Notes under the pieces: generated by a model | What the model was told of the DNA's origin: nothing | What the model saw: the letters and a program-made list of their open reading frames with translations, nothing else | Databases searched by the model: none | DNA from: Magicicada septendecula | Lineage: Eukaryota; Arthropoda; Insecta; Hemiptera; Cicadidae | DNA length: 64,000 nucleotides | Assembly: GCA_034769895.1 (NCBI GenBank) | Contig: CM068373.1 | Location: 21,681,967-21,745,966 of the forward strand | Direction of reading: 5' to 3' | Shown here: piece by piece, positions 1 to 11,149 of the stretch | Layout of the letters: the number at the start of each line of letters is the position of its first letter | How positions within the stretch are numbered: the first letter of the stretch is position 1 | Translations under genes and position numbers: made by a program

Positions 1-168
1 TATTTATTTTTGCAATATTGTTTATAACTTTACAATATCTCTCGTATTTAGTTGTCTTCTCTAGGTTTGTTTTATTGTTCATGTTCAGGAATGTATAAAT
101 GTTACGATTAATATTAACTGCATAACTGCCTAAAGGAAAACAATTTCTAAATGTGTTACGTTTAATAT
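1..168. other. AT-rich sequence, no gene seen
   Basis: Flank of the first solo LTR. I see no coding signal or repeat structure here. Confidence 0.5.
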
Positions 169-652
169 TGTTACGACATCGCAGAACAGTCAACGTGTTT
201 GTCGAATGTGCCAGAAGTATCTCGCTCTAATGCGGTGGTGTACGTGACGCTTGACGCATTTGCGAGACTTTTCTCGAAGCCGCCAGCCGCGCGGACTGTG
301 TCAAGGCCGCAGTTAATTACGTACTACACACTGGTGCTAACACGCATTTTGGAATGTTCTGGTCTGTGAGGAGGGGTATAAATACAAGGCGGCAGCGGCC
401 TTAGTTCAGTTATAGTTGCGATATATTACTGTGTGTGTTCAAGTGGTTATTAATGAAATGTTGTGTTTTAGAATTGAGCGGTATAATTGTAATACAATTG
501 TGTTTTATATTAGTTGACATTTTATTGTGTGTGTACAATTTTTATTTGATTTGTTGTAAGAGACAGTGTTGTTAATTACGAACTGTCTAACTGTGAAAAT
601 TAAAGCTGGTGATTAGTGACCTAATTGGTGTCTTGTATTTTGTTTTCCACTA
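169..652 (+). mobile_element. Solo LTR, family A (3' end truncated)
   Basis: The segment starts TGTTACGACATC and aligns by eye with the reverse complement of 16369-16928 over nearly its whole length. Shared blocks include the GTGCCAGAAG segment, the pair TATAAATACA (377-386, a TATA box) and GTGTTGTTAATTACGAACTGT, and an ATTAAAG polyadenylation-type signal near 599-605. The copy stops after GTTTTCCACT, so the last 35 or so bases of the family, ending GTCGTAACA, are missing. No gag or pol lies beside it, so it is a solo LTR left by recombination or truncation. Clade is not determinable from the LTR alone; a Ty3/Gypsy source is a guess. Confidence 0.8.
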
Positions 653-2078
653 AATGTATAACTGCGTAAAAAATTTAATTTATAAGTTTATTACAAAAAC
701 TGGTTTCTTTTATTGTTTCATCCGTATTAATTTATTTCACTAAAGAATAGAAAAGTAAATAACAAAAACATTTAGTAACTTACAAAATTGACAATAATTA
801 ACACTGCAATATTACAGTTTCAATTCTAAAAGTGGCAAAAATGTGAACCGTCAGTACTTTGACCAGGGTAACTAAAACACTCACACTTCGCATTCGGTAA
901 GTTTAATAAGAAAACATAAGGCTTACAGAACAGAGTGAAAAATATAACGTTGCTTAAACTTATATGGATCAAATTCTCTTGAACTGGGAATTGTTCAGAT
1001 TGAAATTCTAAGCTATACTTGTCCATCACGGATACTTGTCTATATACACGAAATATATTACGATACGATACTTGTCGATTACACGATACTTGTCCATCAC
1101 GGATACTTGTCTATATAGCACGGATCTATACACGAAATATACGAAATTCTAAACGATACTCCCTTCGGAGTTTGTAGTTGATATAGCAATCATGTCTTGA
1201 GACTTCCCGCAAAACTGTATACTCTATACAACTCGTGTGACAGGAGTATTCAAACACTGGGGTAACCAATAAGTTATGGCAAAAATTTGTCGAAAATGCA
1301 GGGAAGGAATCTTTGGTACTAGGGGTGGAAATAGAAGAAGAAAAGACTAACTAATACAAATGTTTGTAAGGACAAAAGTGATTTTGGAAAGTCATCGTGA
1401 AGAGTTCCATACTAATTTCTGAGCTAAAGATAACCCCGTGCGAGACGCCTACAAAAAGGTGGAATTAAATTCGATTAAAGACAAATTACGGACAAAAACA
1501 AACAATTACTGGAAGTTAAGAATTTGGCCTGATTGGTTGGCTATTAACGGATCTATCTAGTGTGAAGTAGCAATGTCAATCATAGAGTATTCTCAAACGG
1601 CTTGATTATTTTAGTAGCATTTGGATAAGTTTAAATAACGTGACAATCCACACGTAACTTTCGTACATTATGTAAACGTAAGAGTGAGTAAAATACCTCA
1701 CAACCATTTCAGTGTACAGTATTGTTACAGTCGACAGTACAATTTGAACTGTCAGATGTTTAGCTGTTTATTTGCTTTTAACAATATTTTAATTCAATTT
1801 AGTTTTTGATTTGCGTTACTGGTTGCATCTAGCAGAATGGATAATTATATAATTGGATGGATTTAGTTATACGGTTCACTGTTTGACAGAAACGTTAAGA
1901 AAAACTGTAGTCTATAATTTCTCTACCCTTCTATCGTTTATTCACGTTTAACAAACCAGGAAATCAACGTAACTGACGTAGTAGAAGAAGTAACGACAAA
2001 GTACAAAACTAAATGAAATATTTATGTATTTTATAATGTAAAAATACATTATATATGAGTAAAATATTCAGGTAAATT
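653..2078. other. Unassigned AT-rich stretch with a local tandem duplication
   Basis: No ORF of credible length or composition. At 1016-1045 and 1088-1117 the same 30 bases recur (period 72 bp), with a further partial unit after it. The rest shows no recognised structure. Confidence 0.5.
1016..1140. repeat. Two-copy tandem duplication, period 72 bp
   Basis: The block beginning ACTTGTCCATCACGGATACT occurs at 1016 and again at 1088, and the CACGAAATAT that follows recurs as well, with a 13-bp insertion in the second copy. Confidence 0.8.
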
Positions 2079-2491
2079 CAGATTGAAATATCTGGATGTC
2101 GGGCCATAAATAATGACAACCAGTCTTTCCCTGCCATTTTCTTATCTTTGTTAAAATTATGTTTTAATTGTAACTGTTCTGCATGTTCATAGGCGATTCT
2201 TCTAACCTCCATAGGTGGCAAACCTTAAAACCGTCTTTGCATATCTATTAAATGTCTTACCAGCTCTTCTTCTTCAGATTTGTTGAATACCGGTTTCAGT
2301 GGTCCTTCTACTGGTCCTTGAATATGTGTTGGGTTTTCTTCTTTCATTCGCCTCAGTAGACAGGTTTTTGGTATGTTATACCGGACAGCAGCTTGCCTAA
2401 TCGACAGACCTTGTCTAACAGCAGCTACAGCAGCCCTGGCATCCTCTGCAGTCCACTTTGGTGGTGAGCTCTTTCTCTTATAATTTCGCAT
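2079..2491 (-). pseudogene. psq-HTH transposase remnant (pogo/Tigger-like N-terminus)
   Basis: An 88-codon ORF (2225-2491) starts with a basic stretch and a Pipsqueak-type helix-turn-helix: residues 12-50 contain KWTAEDARAAVAAVRQG, LSIRQAAVRYNIPKTCL and RRMK. This is the DNA-binding domain at the N-terminus of pogo/Tigger/jerky-type DDE transposases. The frame stops after IDMQRRF. The next frame carries on with the normal continuation of this family: GLPPMEVRRIAYEHAEQL at about 2205-2155 and KKMAGKDWLSLFMARHPDIS at about 2140-2083, a CENP-B-like second HTH segment. A small frameshift therefore separates the two halves. The DDE catalytic domain is absent downstream. Family assignment is good; whether any domesticated function remains is doubtful given the frameshift and the truncation. 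Confidence 0.75.
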
Positions 2492-3057
2492 CTAAACAAG
2501 AAAAGTAAGTTTTAAGTTTATGTAGCAATACAAACTGAAAAGTAAAACTAGTTGTGTCAATTTAAGGACATACAATAATTACTTATGTCTTAAAATACAG
2601 AACTCCATAACTGTAGTAGCATTTCGGCCAATTCCGCACAAATGTATATCATACCCTTTATTAATAGTACATTCATCAGTAAATTTTTACAACTTTGATA
2701 TTAAGCACAGGCTATAGACTCATAGGTAGGTACGTGCTTGATATTCAAAATGATTTTATATTTTATTTTTAACATGGGATTCTGGCTGTAAGTTATAGGA
2801 ATATTAAAGTAGACATTAAATTTATTGTTAAAACTTTAAGATACACAATCTGTTTACGAATAATAAACCAATGGAAGTTATCAAATTATTAGTTTGTTAC
2901 TTATTGTAGATGTCTTATAAATTTTATTATTAACTTTAATTTCATAAGAACTGAATTTTCATGTAAGATTTCGTAAAATATTTCATTTCGTAACATTTAG
3001 GGCAGTGTTTTATTACCAATATCATTAAAATAACATTTTAAGAAATTTAAATTAGAT

Positions 3058-3456
3058 GGGGCATGCGGGACCAGGGTGGGGTAAGGAGGACCATGGTGGT
3101 TCTCTTTACCCCACCATGCAGCATTTAAGAAATATGAAAGTAGAAGTTATAGGTTATGTGAGCTTATAGATGTAAAACTCACATAATACTTTATACACTT
3201 ACTCATTTGTTTTTATATTATCACTACAACACACTCAGTTATACAGAAAGAGTCACCTTGAAAAATTTACAATACTTACCTTCAAAACAACTTTTCAAAG
3301 TGTAGCGTCACTATACACGATAATATGGCGGCTTCTTCTCCATGCTTCAACTGGGAGAACTGTTACCAACATAACAACACAGAATTATTGTCGTATCTTC
3401 TGAAATATCGTAGTTATTGCTTTGGTCCTCTTTACCCCGCTGGTCCTCTATGCCCC
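3058..3456. mobile_element. MITE-like unit with about 35-bp inverted terminal repeats
   Basis: 3058-3093 (GGGGCATGCGGGACCAGGGT then GGGGTAAGGAGGACCA) is matched in inverted orientation at 3423-3456, where the reverse complement reads GGGGCATAGAGGACCAGCGG then GGTAAAGAGGACCA. The spacer is 329 bp and non-coding. A further CTCTTTACCCCACC lies just inside the left repeat. I could not find a convincing target duplication. The unit lies upstream of the minus-strand psq-HTH gene, so it may be the 5' end of the same element or an independent non-autonomous relative. Confidence 0.6.
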
Positions 3457-4035
3457 GCCCTCCCTTACGTGATAGGCCGCTGAAATTTGCTCTAGTATCA
3501 CCTGTCCATTATCAGAGTTTTGAATAACTTCATGTTGCTGGAGTTTTAGATAATTTAACTGACAGCAAATTAATTGAGAAAGAGCTTGTTTCCATTTATT
3601 GACTAAGCCCCATGGTGGTTGTTGTCTGTATTTTCTGTTCTGTCACTTACCTGCGCCATTTGCTATTTGCTTTCAGCAAATCTAGTAATATCTGCGGGTG
3701 ATGAACATATCAGGTATCTACCATTTTGCAGACTACGATTTTATAATGAAATTTATAAGAAGGAAACTAAAACAAATTGCATAATATAGCTAACGTGTCC
3801 TAAAAATTTGTATGGACACATCAAATATATCGTCTACATTAAAAATTACAAGCAGATTAAGTTACTAGCAAGATGGGTGTGTATATTAGCTAGATTCCAG
3901 ACCTACAATAAAATGAAGTTTTGTTTTTTTATCCAAAAAATTCGCGAACATAGGTTAAGAGTAACAAAGTATTTTCTAAGGTTTAAAAAAGTAGAGATTA
4001 CAAAATAGTATGATCAAATTGCAATACATTTTACT
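3457..4035. other. Unassigned stretch
   Basis: I see no feature I can support. A 66-codon ORF at 3808-4008 has biased AT-rich composition and no recognisable motif. Confidence 0.4.
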
Positions 4036-4282
4036 ATTAGAATTAAAGAAAACTAAAAACTTGTTGTTTTCGTGATTTTCACTCATTTATTTAAAAAATT
4101 AATACACCACGGCAGCTGTTTCGGCACACAGTGCCTTCTTCAGATGGTAAGAGCTGATGGTCAGCTCTTACCATCTGAAGAAGGCACTGTGTGCCGAAAC
4201 AGCTGCCGTGGTGTATTAATTTTTTAAATAAATGAGTGAAAATCACGAAAACAAGTATTTAGTTTCCTTTAATTCTAATATA
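4036..4282. repeat. Near-perfect palindrome made of two head-to-head PLE ends
   Basis: Left arm 4036-4157 and right arm 4161-4282 are inverted copies separated by 3 bp (AGCTGA-TGG-TCAGCT). The arms contain GTGCCGAAACAGCTGCCGTG, a relative of the GTCGAAACAGCTGTC segment found at other PLE ends in this window, and each arm holds a hammerhead-like core. Inverted terminal duplication is typical of Penelope-like elements. Confidence 0.85.
4170..4212 (+). ncRNA. Hammerhead-ribozyme-like motif in PLE end (one altered position)
   Basis: CTGAAGA (4175-4181), an extra A, stem II GGCAC-TGT-GTGCC, GAAA (4196-4199), stem III C-AGCT-G, then CC where UH is expected. ACCAT before the core pairs with GTGGT after it (helix I, one G-U). 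U16.1 is C here, so activity is doubtful. A mirrored copy lies on the minus strand at 4106-4148. Confidence 0.5.
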
Positions 4283-4309
4283 ATGGAGTAAATGCCTCCA
4301 GTATCAATT

Positions 4310-4470
4310 AATACATTTTACGTTGGCCAAGCGAAGAAAAAACCGTCCGACTAATTCATTCAACATCGCAATGCGTTTTTAGAAGCTTATATTTACAAAT
4401 CTAATTTAGCCTCACACTGTTTAAACAATAAACATAAATTTCCAGACATCAAAATGTCAAATTAACTAAA
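4310..4470 (+). pseudogene. GIY-YIG endonuclease fragment of a PLE
   Basis: Translation gives FYVGQAKKKPSD, a stop, then FIQHRNAFLEAYIYKSNLAS followed by HCLNNKHKFPDI. The YVGQ motif and the later SNLASH...KH segment match the GIY-YIG endonuclease domain at the C-terminus of Penelope-like elements (compare 24.7 kb in this window). The N-terminal GIY strand and the RT are missing and there is at least one in-frame stop. It sits directly after the palindrome, as expected for one decayed PLE insertion. Confidence 0.6.
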
Positions 4471-4523
4471 AACGTACAAAAAGGTAACCAAATATCTGGG
4501 AAAATCTTTATCTTAACAAACAC

Positions 4524-4568
<45 letters not shown>
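4524..4568. repeat. (AAT)n microsatellite
   Basis: Fifteen uninterrupted AAT/ATA triplets. Confidence 0.95.
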
Positions 4569-5756
4569 CTAATTAAAGAACAAATTCAAATAAAACCAAA
4601 AAAGACGATTTAGTAGAATGGTAAAATAAAACATTAAATATATAATAAATAGCTGACTACATAAACATTAAAACAATCGAAAATAGAATCGAAGTAAATT
4701 CGATTATCCTTTAACTATATTGTAAGCGAAACATTCAATTACAATTCAAACAAATCTCTGAAGTTACAGAGTAGTTTCTGTAAAATATGCGTCAGATTAA
4801 AATAAACCTACTTGTAGCGTATTTATTCAAAGATGTTACTTGTAATGACTACACATTTGTACCATTGTAGTGTATTTTGAGCAGGACGCATTTTGTCTGT
4901 CATCATACTATCATATAGACAATGTCATACAAGTAAATGTGAATTATAATTTCAATTTTAAGCTATAAAACAGTAAGGACTTATGTACAGAATCCGCTAT
5001 TTTTGTCTGTAAATTTTCTGTATCAGCTTTGTTCTATACGGCAGGAACTATTCAAAGTAGAAAGTTTACTATTTTTTATGACTGACGATTTATTAGTCAG
5101 ATGGTAAGAACACTTCATTACCATATCACTCCTTGGACGCAATTTTTATTGGAACTGAATATATACTGTTCATAAAAAACCGACATTCAAACAATCTTAA
5201 AAAACAGAATTTTAACTGTCACTGTAATTCAAATATGATACCATAAACTGAGATTAGTTTTACACTTCATTAAACACGTATTTCAAGTGAATAGTCAGCG
5301 TACAGTTTCGACCGTTATGATACAAGATGTTTCTAACAGAATTTCTACGATATTTTATTATCTACGTCATACAGGATATAACACATTTCAATAATCTAAC
5401 CGTTTTGTATACTTGTCTCACATTACATAAGCTTTATAAGCACAGTGCATGAATTACTTTTATTTCTGGCCGTTCGAAATATCTTTATAGACTCTATATT
5501 TTAAAATATGTAAATTGTAACATATTCACTATTCTAATAATTTGTACACGATATGAGACAATATATAACATTTAATTTTGTTATATATTTACAACATTTT
5601 TATAAGTAACATTTGATAAATTTATATAAAGTTTTGTTTAGAAATTTAATAAAGATACATAATGGTATCCTGGCGTACATGTTACAAAACTAATTTTTAC
5701 TAAACCGAATTCAACAAAAATCCTGTTTTTACAAATTTGCAACATGTAACTTCATG
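4569..5756. other. Unassigned AT-rich stretch
   Basis: No credible ORF, RNA gene or repeat structure seen. Confidence 0.4.
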
Positions 5757-5761
5757 TAATC

Positions 5762-6148
5762 CTTTATGGAGCAGAAGTTTGGAACGTTTAAAAAGTAAAT
5801 AAGAAAAAACTGATGGCAGCGGAAATGGACTTCTTCAGGAGGAGTTGTAGAAGAACAAAATTAGACAGGGTTAGAAATGAGACTATTAGAGCCGAGATGA
5901 ATATTGACAGGACAATAATAGAAAGGAGACAATTGACTTGGTTTGGGGATGTGAAGAGATTGGAAGATGACAGATGGCCCCGCAAAATACTGGAATGGAT
6001 ACCACCGGTGAGGAGGAAGAGAGGACGTCCACGGAGGAGTTGGCGAGATGACGTAGCGGAAGCAATGGTTGCAAGAAGTTTAGAAGAACTTACATGCTAC
6101 GATAGGTTACAATGGAAGTTGGGAACGGAGAAACGGCGACAGCTGTAA
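5762..6148 (+). pseudogene. LINE C-terminus (RTE-like non-LTR retrotransposon)
   Basis: The frame reads LYGAEVWNV, a stop, then an open run of about 111 codons from 5813 to 6148. It contains the usual post-RT tail of RTE-like elements: AAEMDFFRRSCRRTKLDRVR, RRQLTWFGDVKRLEDDRWPR and WIPPVRRKRGRPRRSWRDDV, ending LGTEKRRQL. This domain follows the thumb of the reverse transcriptase and is commonly the best preserved part of 5'-truncated LINE copies. RT motifs are not present upstream. One stop interrupts the frame, so it is not functional. Confidence 0.8.
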
Positions 6149-7480
6149 GGATCCGTTATATAATATATTGCAACAGATCAAACTTTATTATTCTAATAAG
6201 GATATTGTGAGTGTGTAAAAATCGATACAAGTCTATTATGGAGGAGATGAAAAATTATTTATTATATACAAATATTGTTTATAAAGATGTATAATGAATT
6301 TTAAATTGTCATGTATTGATAATATATTTAAATGTTTGTATTGTTCGATAATATAAATCGATTTTACTTGTTTGCTGCAACGTCCTCTTCTCGTCTCGTC
6401 GGTCCCGTCTTGGCGTCCTCTTCTTCCAGTCGTCCTCTTCTACAGCTTCACTCCTTCCTGGTGTCCTCTTCGTCCTGGCGTCCTCTTCGTCTCGTCATCC
6501 TCTTCTACAGCAAGCGGCTCCAGCGGCGATATTTTACAGAGTCTCGTAGTTATGTTTGACTGCTAACATTAATTTCTTGTAGTGTCTTTAAGTTCCCTAA
6601 GCGGATATCTTAACTTACACGAAACAGCAATGTATTATATTTTAAATTTTATTTAATTATTTACCCTCTCGGTTCTTATCGCAAAACTTCGTTAAGAATT
6701 TCAAGGTTTATAGTTTATTTTATATAAGATATTCCTCTATTCCCTCTCGGTTCTTACCGCAAAACTTCGTTAAGAATTTTAAGATTTATGGTTTATTTTA
6801 TATAAGATAATTCTACGTTTGTAAGAGAACAACTCTCTTACCCGGGCACAATTTCCCCTAGCAACGTCGACAGACAGACTGTGTCCATCCTAGCTCTGCA
6901 ACGTATGAATCTCACTGAATTTGGTGTATTTTGATAGGCCAAGCCCAAGTCACATGATTGCTGGAACGACCAGATACACAAATTTCATGAAAAACTTTGT
7001 ATAATTTTGCATAGTCCTGCATGGAAATTATGTATAATTTTTATTATCCTATCATTGATAAGAGTTATACTTGAGTTTTGCTTTACTTAAAAAACCATAT
7101 TTCTAAAATAGTTACAAACCTCAGAGTATACACAAATCGAAGCTATTTACTTAAATAATTCCTTGTCAAATTTTCATGTAAATCGGTTAACTACCACTGC
7201 CGCAATAGCGATCGCAGATTATCACCCCCGCACACGCGCACCAATTCATACAAAGAATACATGACAATATAGTACATCTTTTGATGAAGAGTTTGATGTA
7301 ACCTATATGCTTATCCATTTTTAAATACAAAACTTATGACTAAAAGACACAATATTACACAAAACAAATTTAAACAAGAAAATGCTCGTCATTCATGTAC
7401 TCTGATATAAACAGCATATCTTATCATCCTGTGTTCTGTTGCAAAATATATATATATATATAACTTTACGTTACAACGTA
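6149..7480. other. Non-coding stretch with two simple repeats
   Basis: 6380-6520 is a pyrimidine-rich block with many CGTCCTCTTC units at irregular spacing, which opens chance ORFs in two frames. 6664-6810 is a two-copy tandem duplication. No gene seen. Confidence 0.5.
6664..6810. repeat. Two-copy tandem duplication, period 78 bp
   Basis: CCCTCTCGGTTCTTAYCGCA begins at 6664 and again at 6742. Each copy continues through AAACTTCGTTAAGAATTT to TTTATATAAGAT with only a few differences. Confidence 0.9.
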
Positions 7481-7485
7481 AACCG

Positions 7486-8470
7486 TTCAGAGTAAATAAG
7501 GAATTACGACAGGGCTGTTGCATCTCCCCCCCACGATTTTCAAAATTTACGTTGTAAAATCTCTAACTCATTGGAGGAAAAAATGCAAAGGAATGGGTAT
7601 TGAAATTAACTATGACACATTCTTGTACACCCTGCAGTTTACAAACAATCAAGTGATATGTGCAAATGATAAAGAATGCCTGGAATATATGACATGCAAA
7701 CTGAAGGAAGAGTATAAAAAAATAAGGATTACTAACGGACATAGAAAAAACGCAGTAAATGTGTGTCAGAGAAGAAACAACAGATTTAATCTTAACAAAC
7801 AACGAACGTATACAAAATTCAACAGTTACAAATATTTGGGAATAAAGTTTAATAAAGAAGGGACAGATGACGTTGAAACAAAATTAAGAGTAAACAAGCA
7901 ACCAAATAATTAGATAATTGAATGGGATCAATGGAGCACATTGAATGCTCAATGGAGCACAGAAATTGGAAAAGAAAGGAAGAAAAGAATAGTACGATTA
8001 AAAACACGTTCATGCACGAATCCGAGATATGGAGAATAAAAGAACAGGTAAAAAGAAAGTTAGAAACTGTACAAATGGAGGTTTTTAGGCGAGTTGCTAG
8101 AACTTCAAGGCCAGAAGAATACGAAATGAAACGATCAAAGAAGAAATTGGCGTACAGAAGACTGCATTGAAGAAAAACAACTAATCTGGTAGAGACACGT
8201 ACAAAGAATGGGACAAAACCGACTACCAAAGAAAAGTGAGATGGATACCTAGAGAGCACAGAAAGAAAGGAAGGCCCAAGAAAACATATAGAGGGCATAA
8301 AAAGATCGATGAGCGATAGAGGAGGACTCAACGACGAAAACTGCAAAGACAGACAGGAATGGAGATTTGGCACGGACAGCGTCGTAGGACGTTTTGACCT
8401 TGAATTAAAAACAATATGTGACAGACACCAAAGAACGACAAATAAAAGTAAAACAACGTAAGAATGTTAG
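7486..8470 (+). pseudogene. LINE reverse transcriptase fragment with lost catalytic pair
   Basis: Starts with ELRQGCCISP, the RT GLRQGC.LSP motif, then a frameshift, then SLTHWRKKCKGMGIEINYDT and LQFTNNQVICANDKECLEYM. The position of the FADD catalytic box reads FTNN, so both aspartates are lost. YKYLGIKFNKEGTDDVETK (thumb) follows, then a decayed tail in several frames: RRVARTSRPEEYE, DRLPKK-like and RKKGRPKKTYREGI pieces at 8090-8310. The copy is a clear RTE/CR1-type LINE remnant with many stops and frameshifts. Confidence 0.75.
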
Positions 8471-10650
8471 AAGGTCATAAAGGTAACACTCCATTTTATA
8501 ACGTTTCGTCGTTATAATATCGGGAACCTGGTTAATTGGCTCAGGTCAATTAAACAGGCTGCCAAAATCTTAACAAACTCGTAAATAATTGTTAAATAGG
8601 ATCCCGTGAATTGAGGGATATTGACAGGATTTTGTAGATTTATTCACTCTCCTTTTGGACCATGACATCTCTTTATTACATAAATTTAGCAATGAGTATA
8701 TTGAAAGTTAAAACATTTGTACCTCTTGTACAAAGAGAATTAGAGTAATTTAGTAATGAGTTAACATAGCTTTTTTTTTTTATTAATGCCCTCGGATCCG
8801 AGTACTTTGTTTCAGCATATGATATTACATTTATAATATTTATTCTTGTGTCATCTGAAAAATTGCTTTATTTAACAAAAAATATTTAAATTAACGCATG
8901 TTAGTGCTAAGCATGAAATTACAGTTTTAAGTTAATTAAATAAGTCTTTCTTGTTTTACTTTACTTTCATTTTTTATCTATTTAGTGTTTATCATGTATT
9001 ATTCTACTTCAAGTTCTGAACCACGGAAGCTAAATTTCCGTGTCACCTGTGTGTATCATCCTCGGCGAATCGGCGACTCTCTCGGTTGTGCCTTGTGTCT
9101 TGTAGTTTTTTTGAAGATCAGGTTTCTGTTGTTAGGTTCGTATCCGGTGATGGTGAAGTTCTGAAGTCATTGTAGTCATGGTGAGTCCTGGTTCTCTCTT
9201 TCTCATTAAGTTGTAGTAATCGCTCGTTGTTTTGGATCATTTGCAGAAAAGTTTTATTCACTTGTAATCACGTCACATGTTGGTTTAGTTCTTGATTTTC
9301 ACATTATGATTTTACTACACTTCTAATTACATATACTTTATTGTTAAGATTTCTAGAGATGTCATAGACGCGCAATTCTCATCCACACTCACTCGTTTAC
9401 TACATATTTGCTTTATTACATATTTACTGTAATTACACTGTTAGACTATATTCGCGGTTCACATGGTTTTAAATGTGTACTGGGAGCCGCTACGTCTCAA
9501 CTGGCGAGTTTATTAACTTTTAAAAGTATTATTATTGTACCGCATCACGGCTGTATGCTGTTTACGGTTCGACCGCTCCATTTCAAGTGTGTTTCGTTAA
9601 GGGGTGAGAGTAGTAATCTCGCGTCATTTACTATTCAGCATAAAAGTAGTTCCATATTCCGATTAATATCTATTCGTTTATTCTCTGACATATTTGATTA
9701 TACTATGGCATCTCTTACTTTTTAGTTTATTGTTGTACATCGTTATGATTTTTATCAAGTTGCAATTTAATACTATTATTAGTCTTATTCACGGGTAATT
9801 TTGCGTGTTGATGCCGGTTTCGGCAGGTTAAAGCAGGGTTAATTATTAAGGGGTGTTTTCTCAATTTTATTCTCGAATTCTTTTTGGTTTTAAACTATTT
9901 ATTTTGGGTATTATTGCGGTGTTACTTTATCATTTTCTTTAGGGGTTTATGTTTTGTTTTAATGGGAGATTTTAAATAAAAAATTTCTTTTATTTCCTTT
10001 TTTATTTTTTAAAAATCGTCACAATTTGGCTCAAACAACGTTTGTTATTAATAAAATACAATCATTAGGTATTTGCTCATCGTTAGTTGTGACATAATCT
10101 ATGCACACTACACTTAACCAGACTGAGAATGGATGTAAAAACATTGTTTAGAGTTTTACGTTAATTTACAATAATGTAGTGCAGGTTAGAGCAGTAGTTT
10201 AGTTTGCAAATCACAGTCGCAACAGATGTACTGCGGTCGTGGAATTGAATAAGTCACGACTCTGTCTGCCTGCCTGCCCCTATAGAATCCCGTAGCTAGA
10301 TAAATAGCAAACACTGCACACTGTCACTACACACGCGCGCGCGCGCTCGTAACTTCCTCCCTACCTTGCGGCACTCCGCCGCACTGGTTACTAGATAGCT
10401 GAATTCTCTCTTGTGGTGGTGATGAAACTTGATATGTCCCACCGCCAAGGGAGGGGGGCAACAAGCCGCAGGCTTAGTGGTTGAAGGGAGAACAAGAATA
10501 TCAGTAATACTTGTACAACGATTTCCTTGTAAATATTTTCCAAGTAAATGTTTTCATATTACTTTTGGTTAAAGTTTTACGTATAAAGGAACGATATACA
10601 AATAAAATTAAAGCATAGTCAAAGCAAGATGAAGGTCAATATTAAAGAAC
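8471..10650. other. Unassigned stretch
   Basis: No recognised coding. A 105-codon ORF at 9408-9725 has no motif I know. AATAAA at about 9975 followed by CGTCACAATTTGGCTCAAAC near 10019 loosely resembles an LTR end with primer-binding site, but no partner LTR is visible. A short GC alternation lies at 10334-10347. Confidence 0.35.
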
Positions 10651-10705
10651 CTTATGTGTTATCGTCATTATTACCATCATCACCAGCGTCGTCATCCTTC
10701 AGACG

Positions 10706-10737
<32 letters not shown>

Positions 10738-10768
10738 ACGCACGCACGCACGCACACATACACACACG
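10706..10768. repeat. (CA)n/(CACG)n microsatellite
   Basis: A CA run followed by CACG units. Confidence 0.9.
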
Positions 10769-11149
10769 GGTATATGCATATATGTACGTTCCGATTCGGT
10801 AGATGTCAATATTTTGTGTGTAATGCGTTTTATTAGAGGAAGTCTAATTTACTCGTAACAACATAATCTCTCGTTATATGTTTAGCAGTTTAATCTTATA
10901 TTCAGTGTTGTACACGTACTGAATAATAATAATAATTTTAAATTGATTTTGAACAATATTTTTAGTCACTGTTTGGTTTTAATCGCGCATTATGTAAAAT
11001 GAACATACATCTAATTGTGGGTAAAACATATTTAGATACGGTATAATATACGGATATTAAACTGATAATATTTTATAATAGTGAATAACTAATACCGTAT
11101 TATTTACCAATATAAACTACAGAATAATACAGATTAAATATAAAATTTT

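Noticed and set aside
7849..8373. 174-codon minus-strand ORF
   Set aside because: Antisense shadow of the purine-rich LINE tail on the plus strand.
9408..9725. 105-codon ORF
   Set aside because: No motif or related copy; compatible with chance in AT-rich DNA.
9000..10040. Possible LTR end with primer-binding site at about 10020
   Set aside because: No second copy, no TG...CA pair and no coding region found; resemblance of TTTGGCTCAAACAACG to a primer-binding site is weak.
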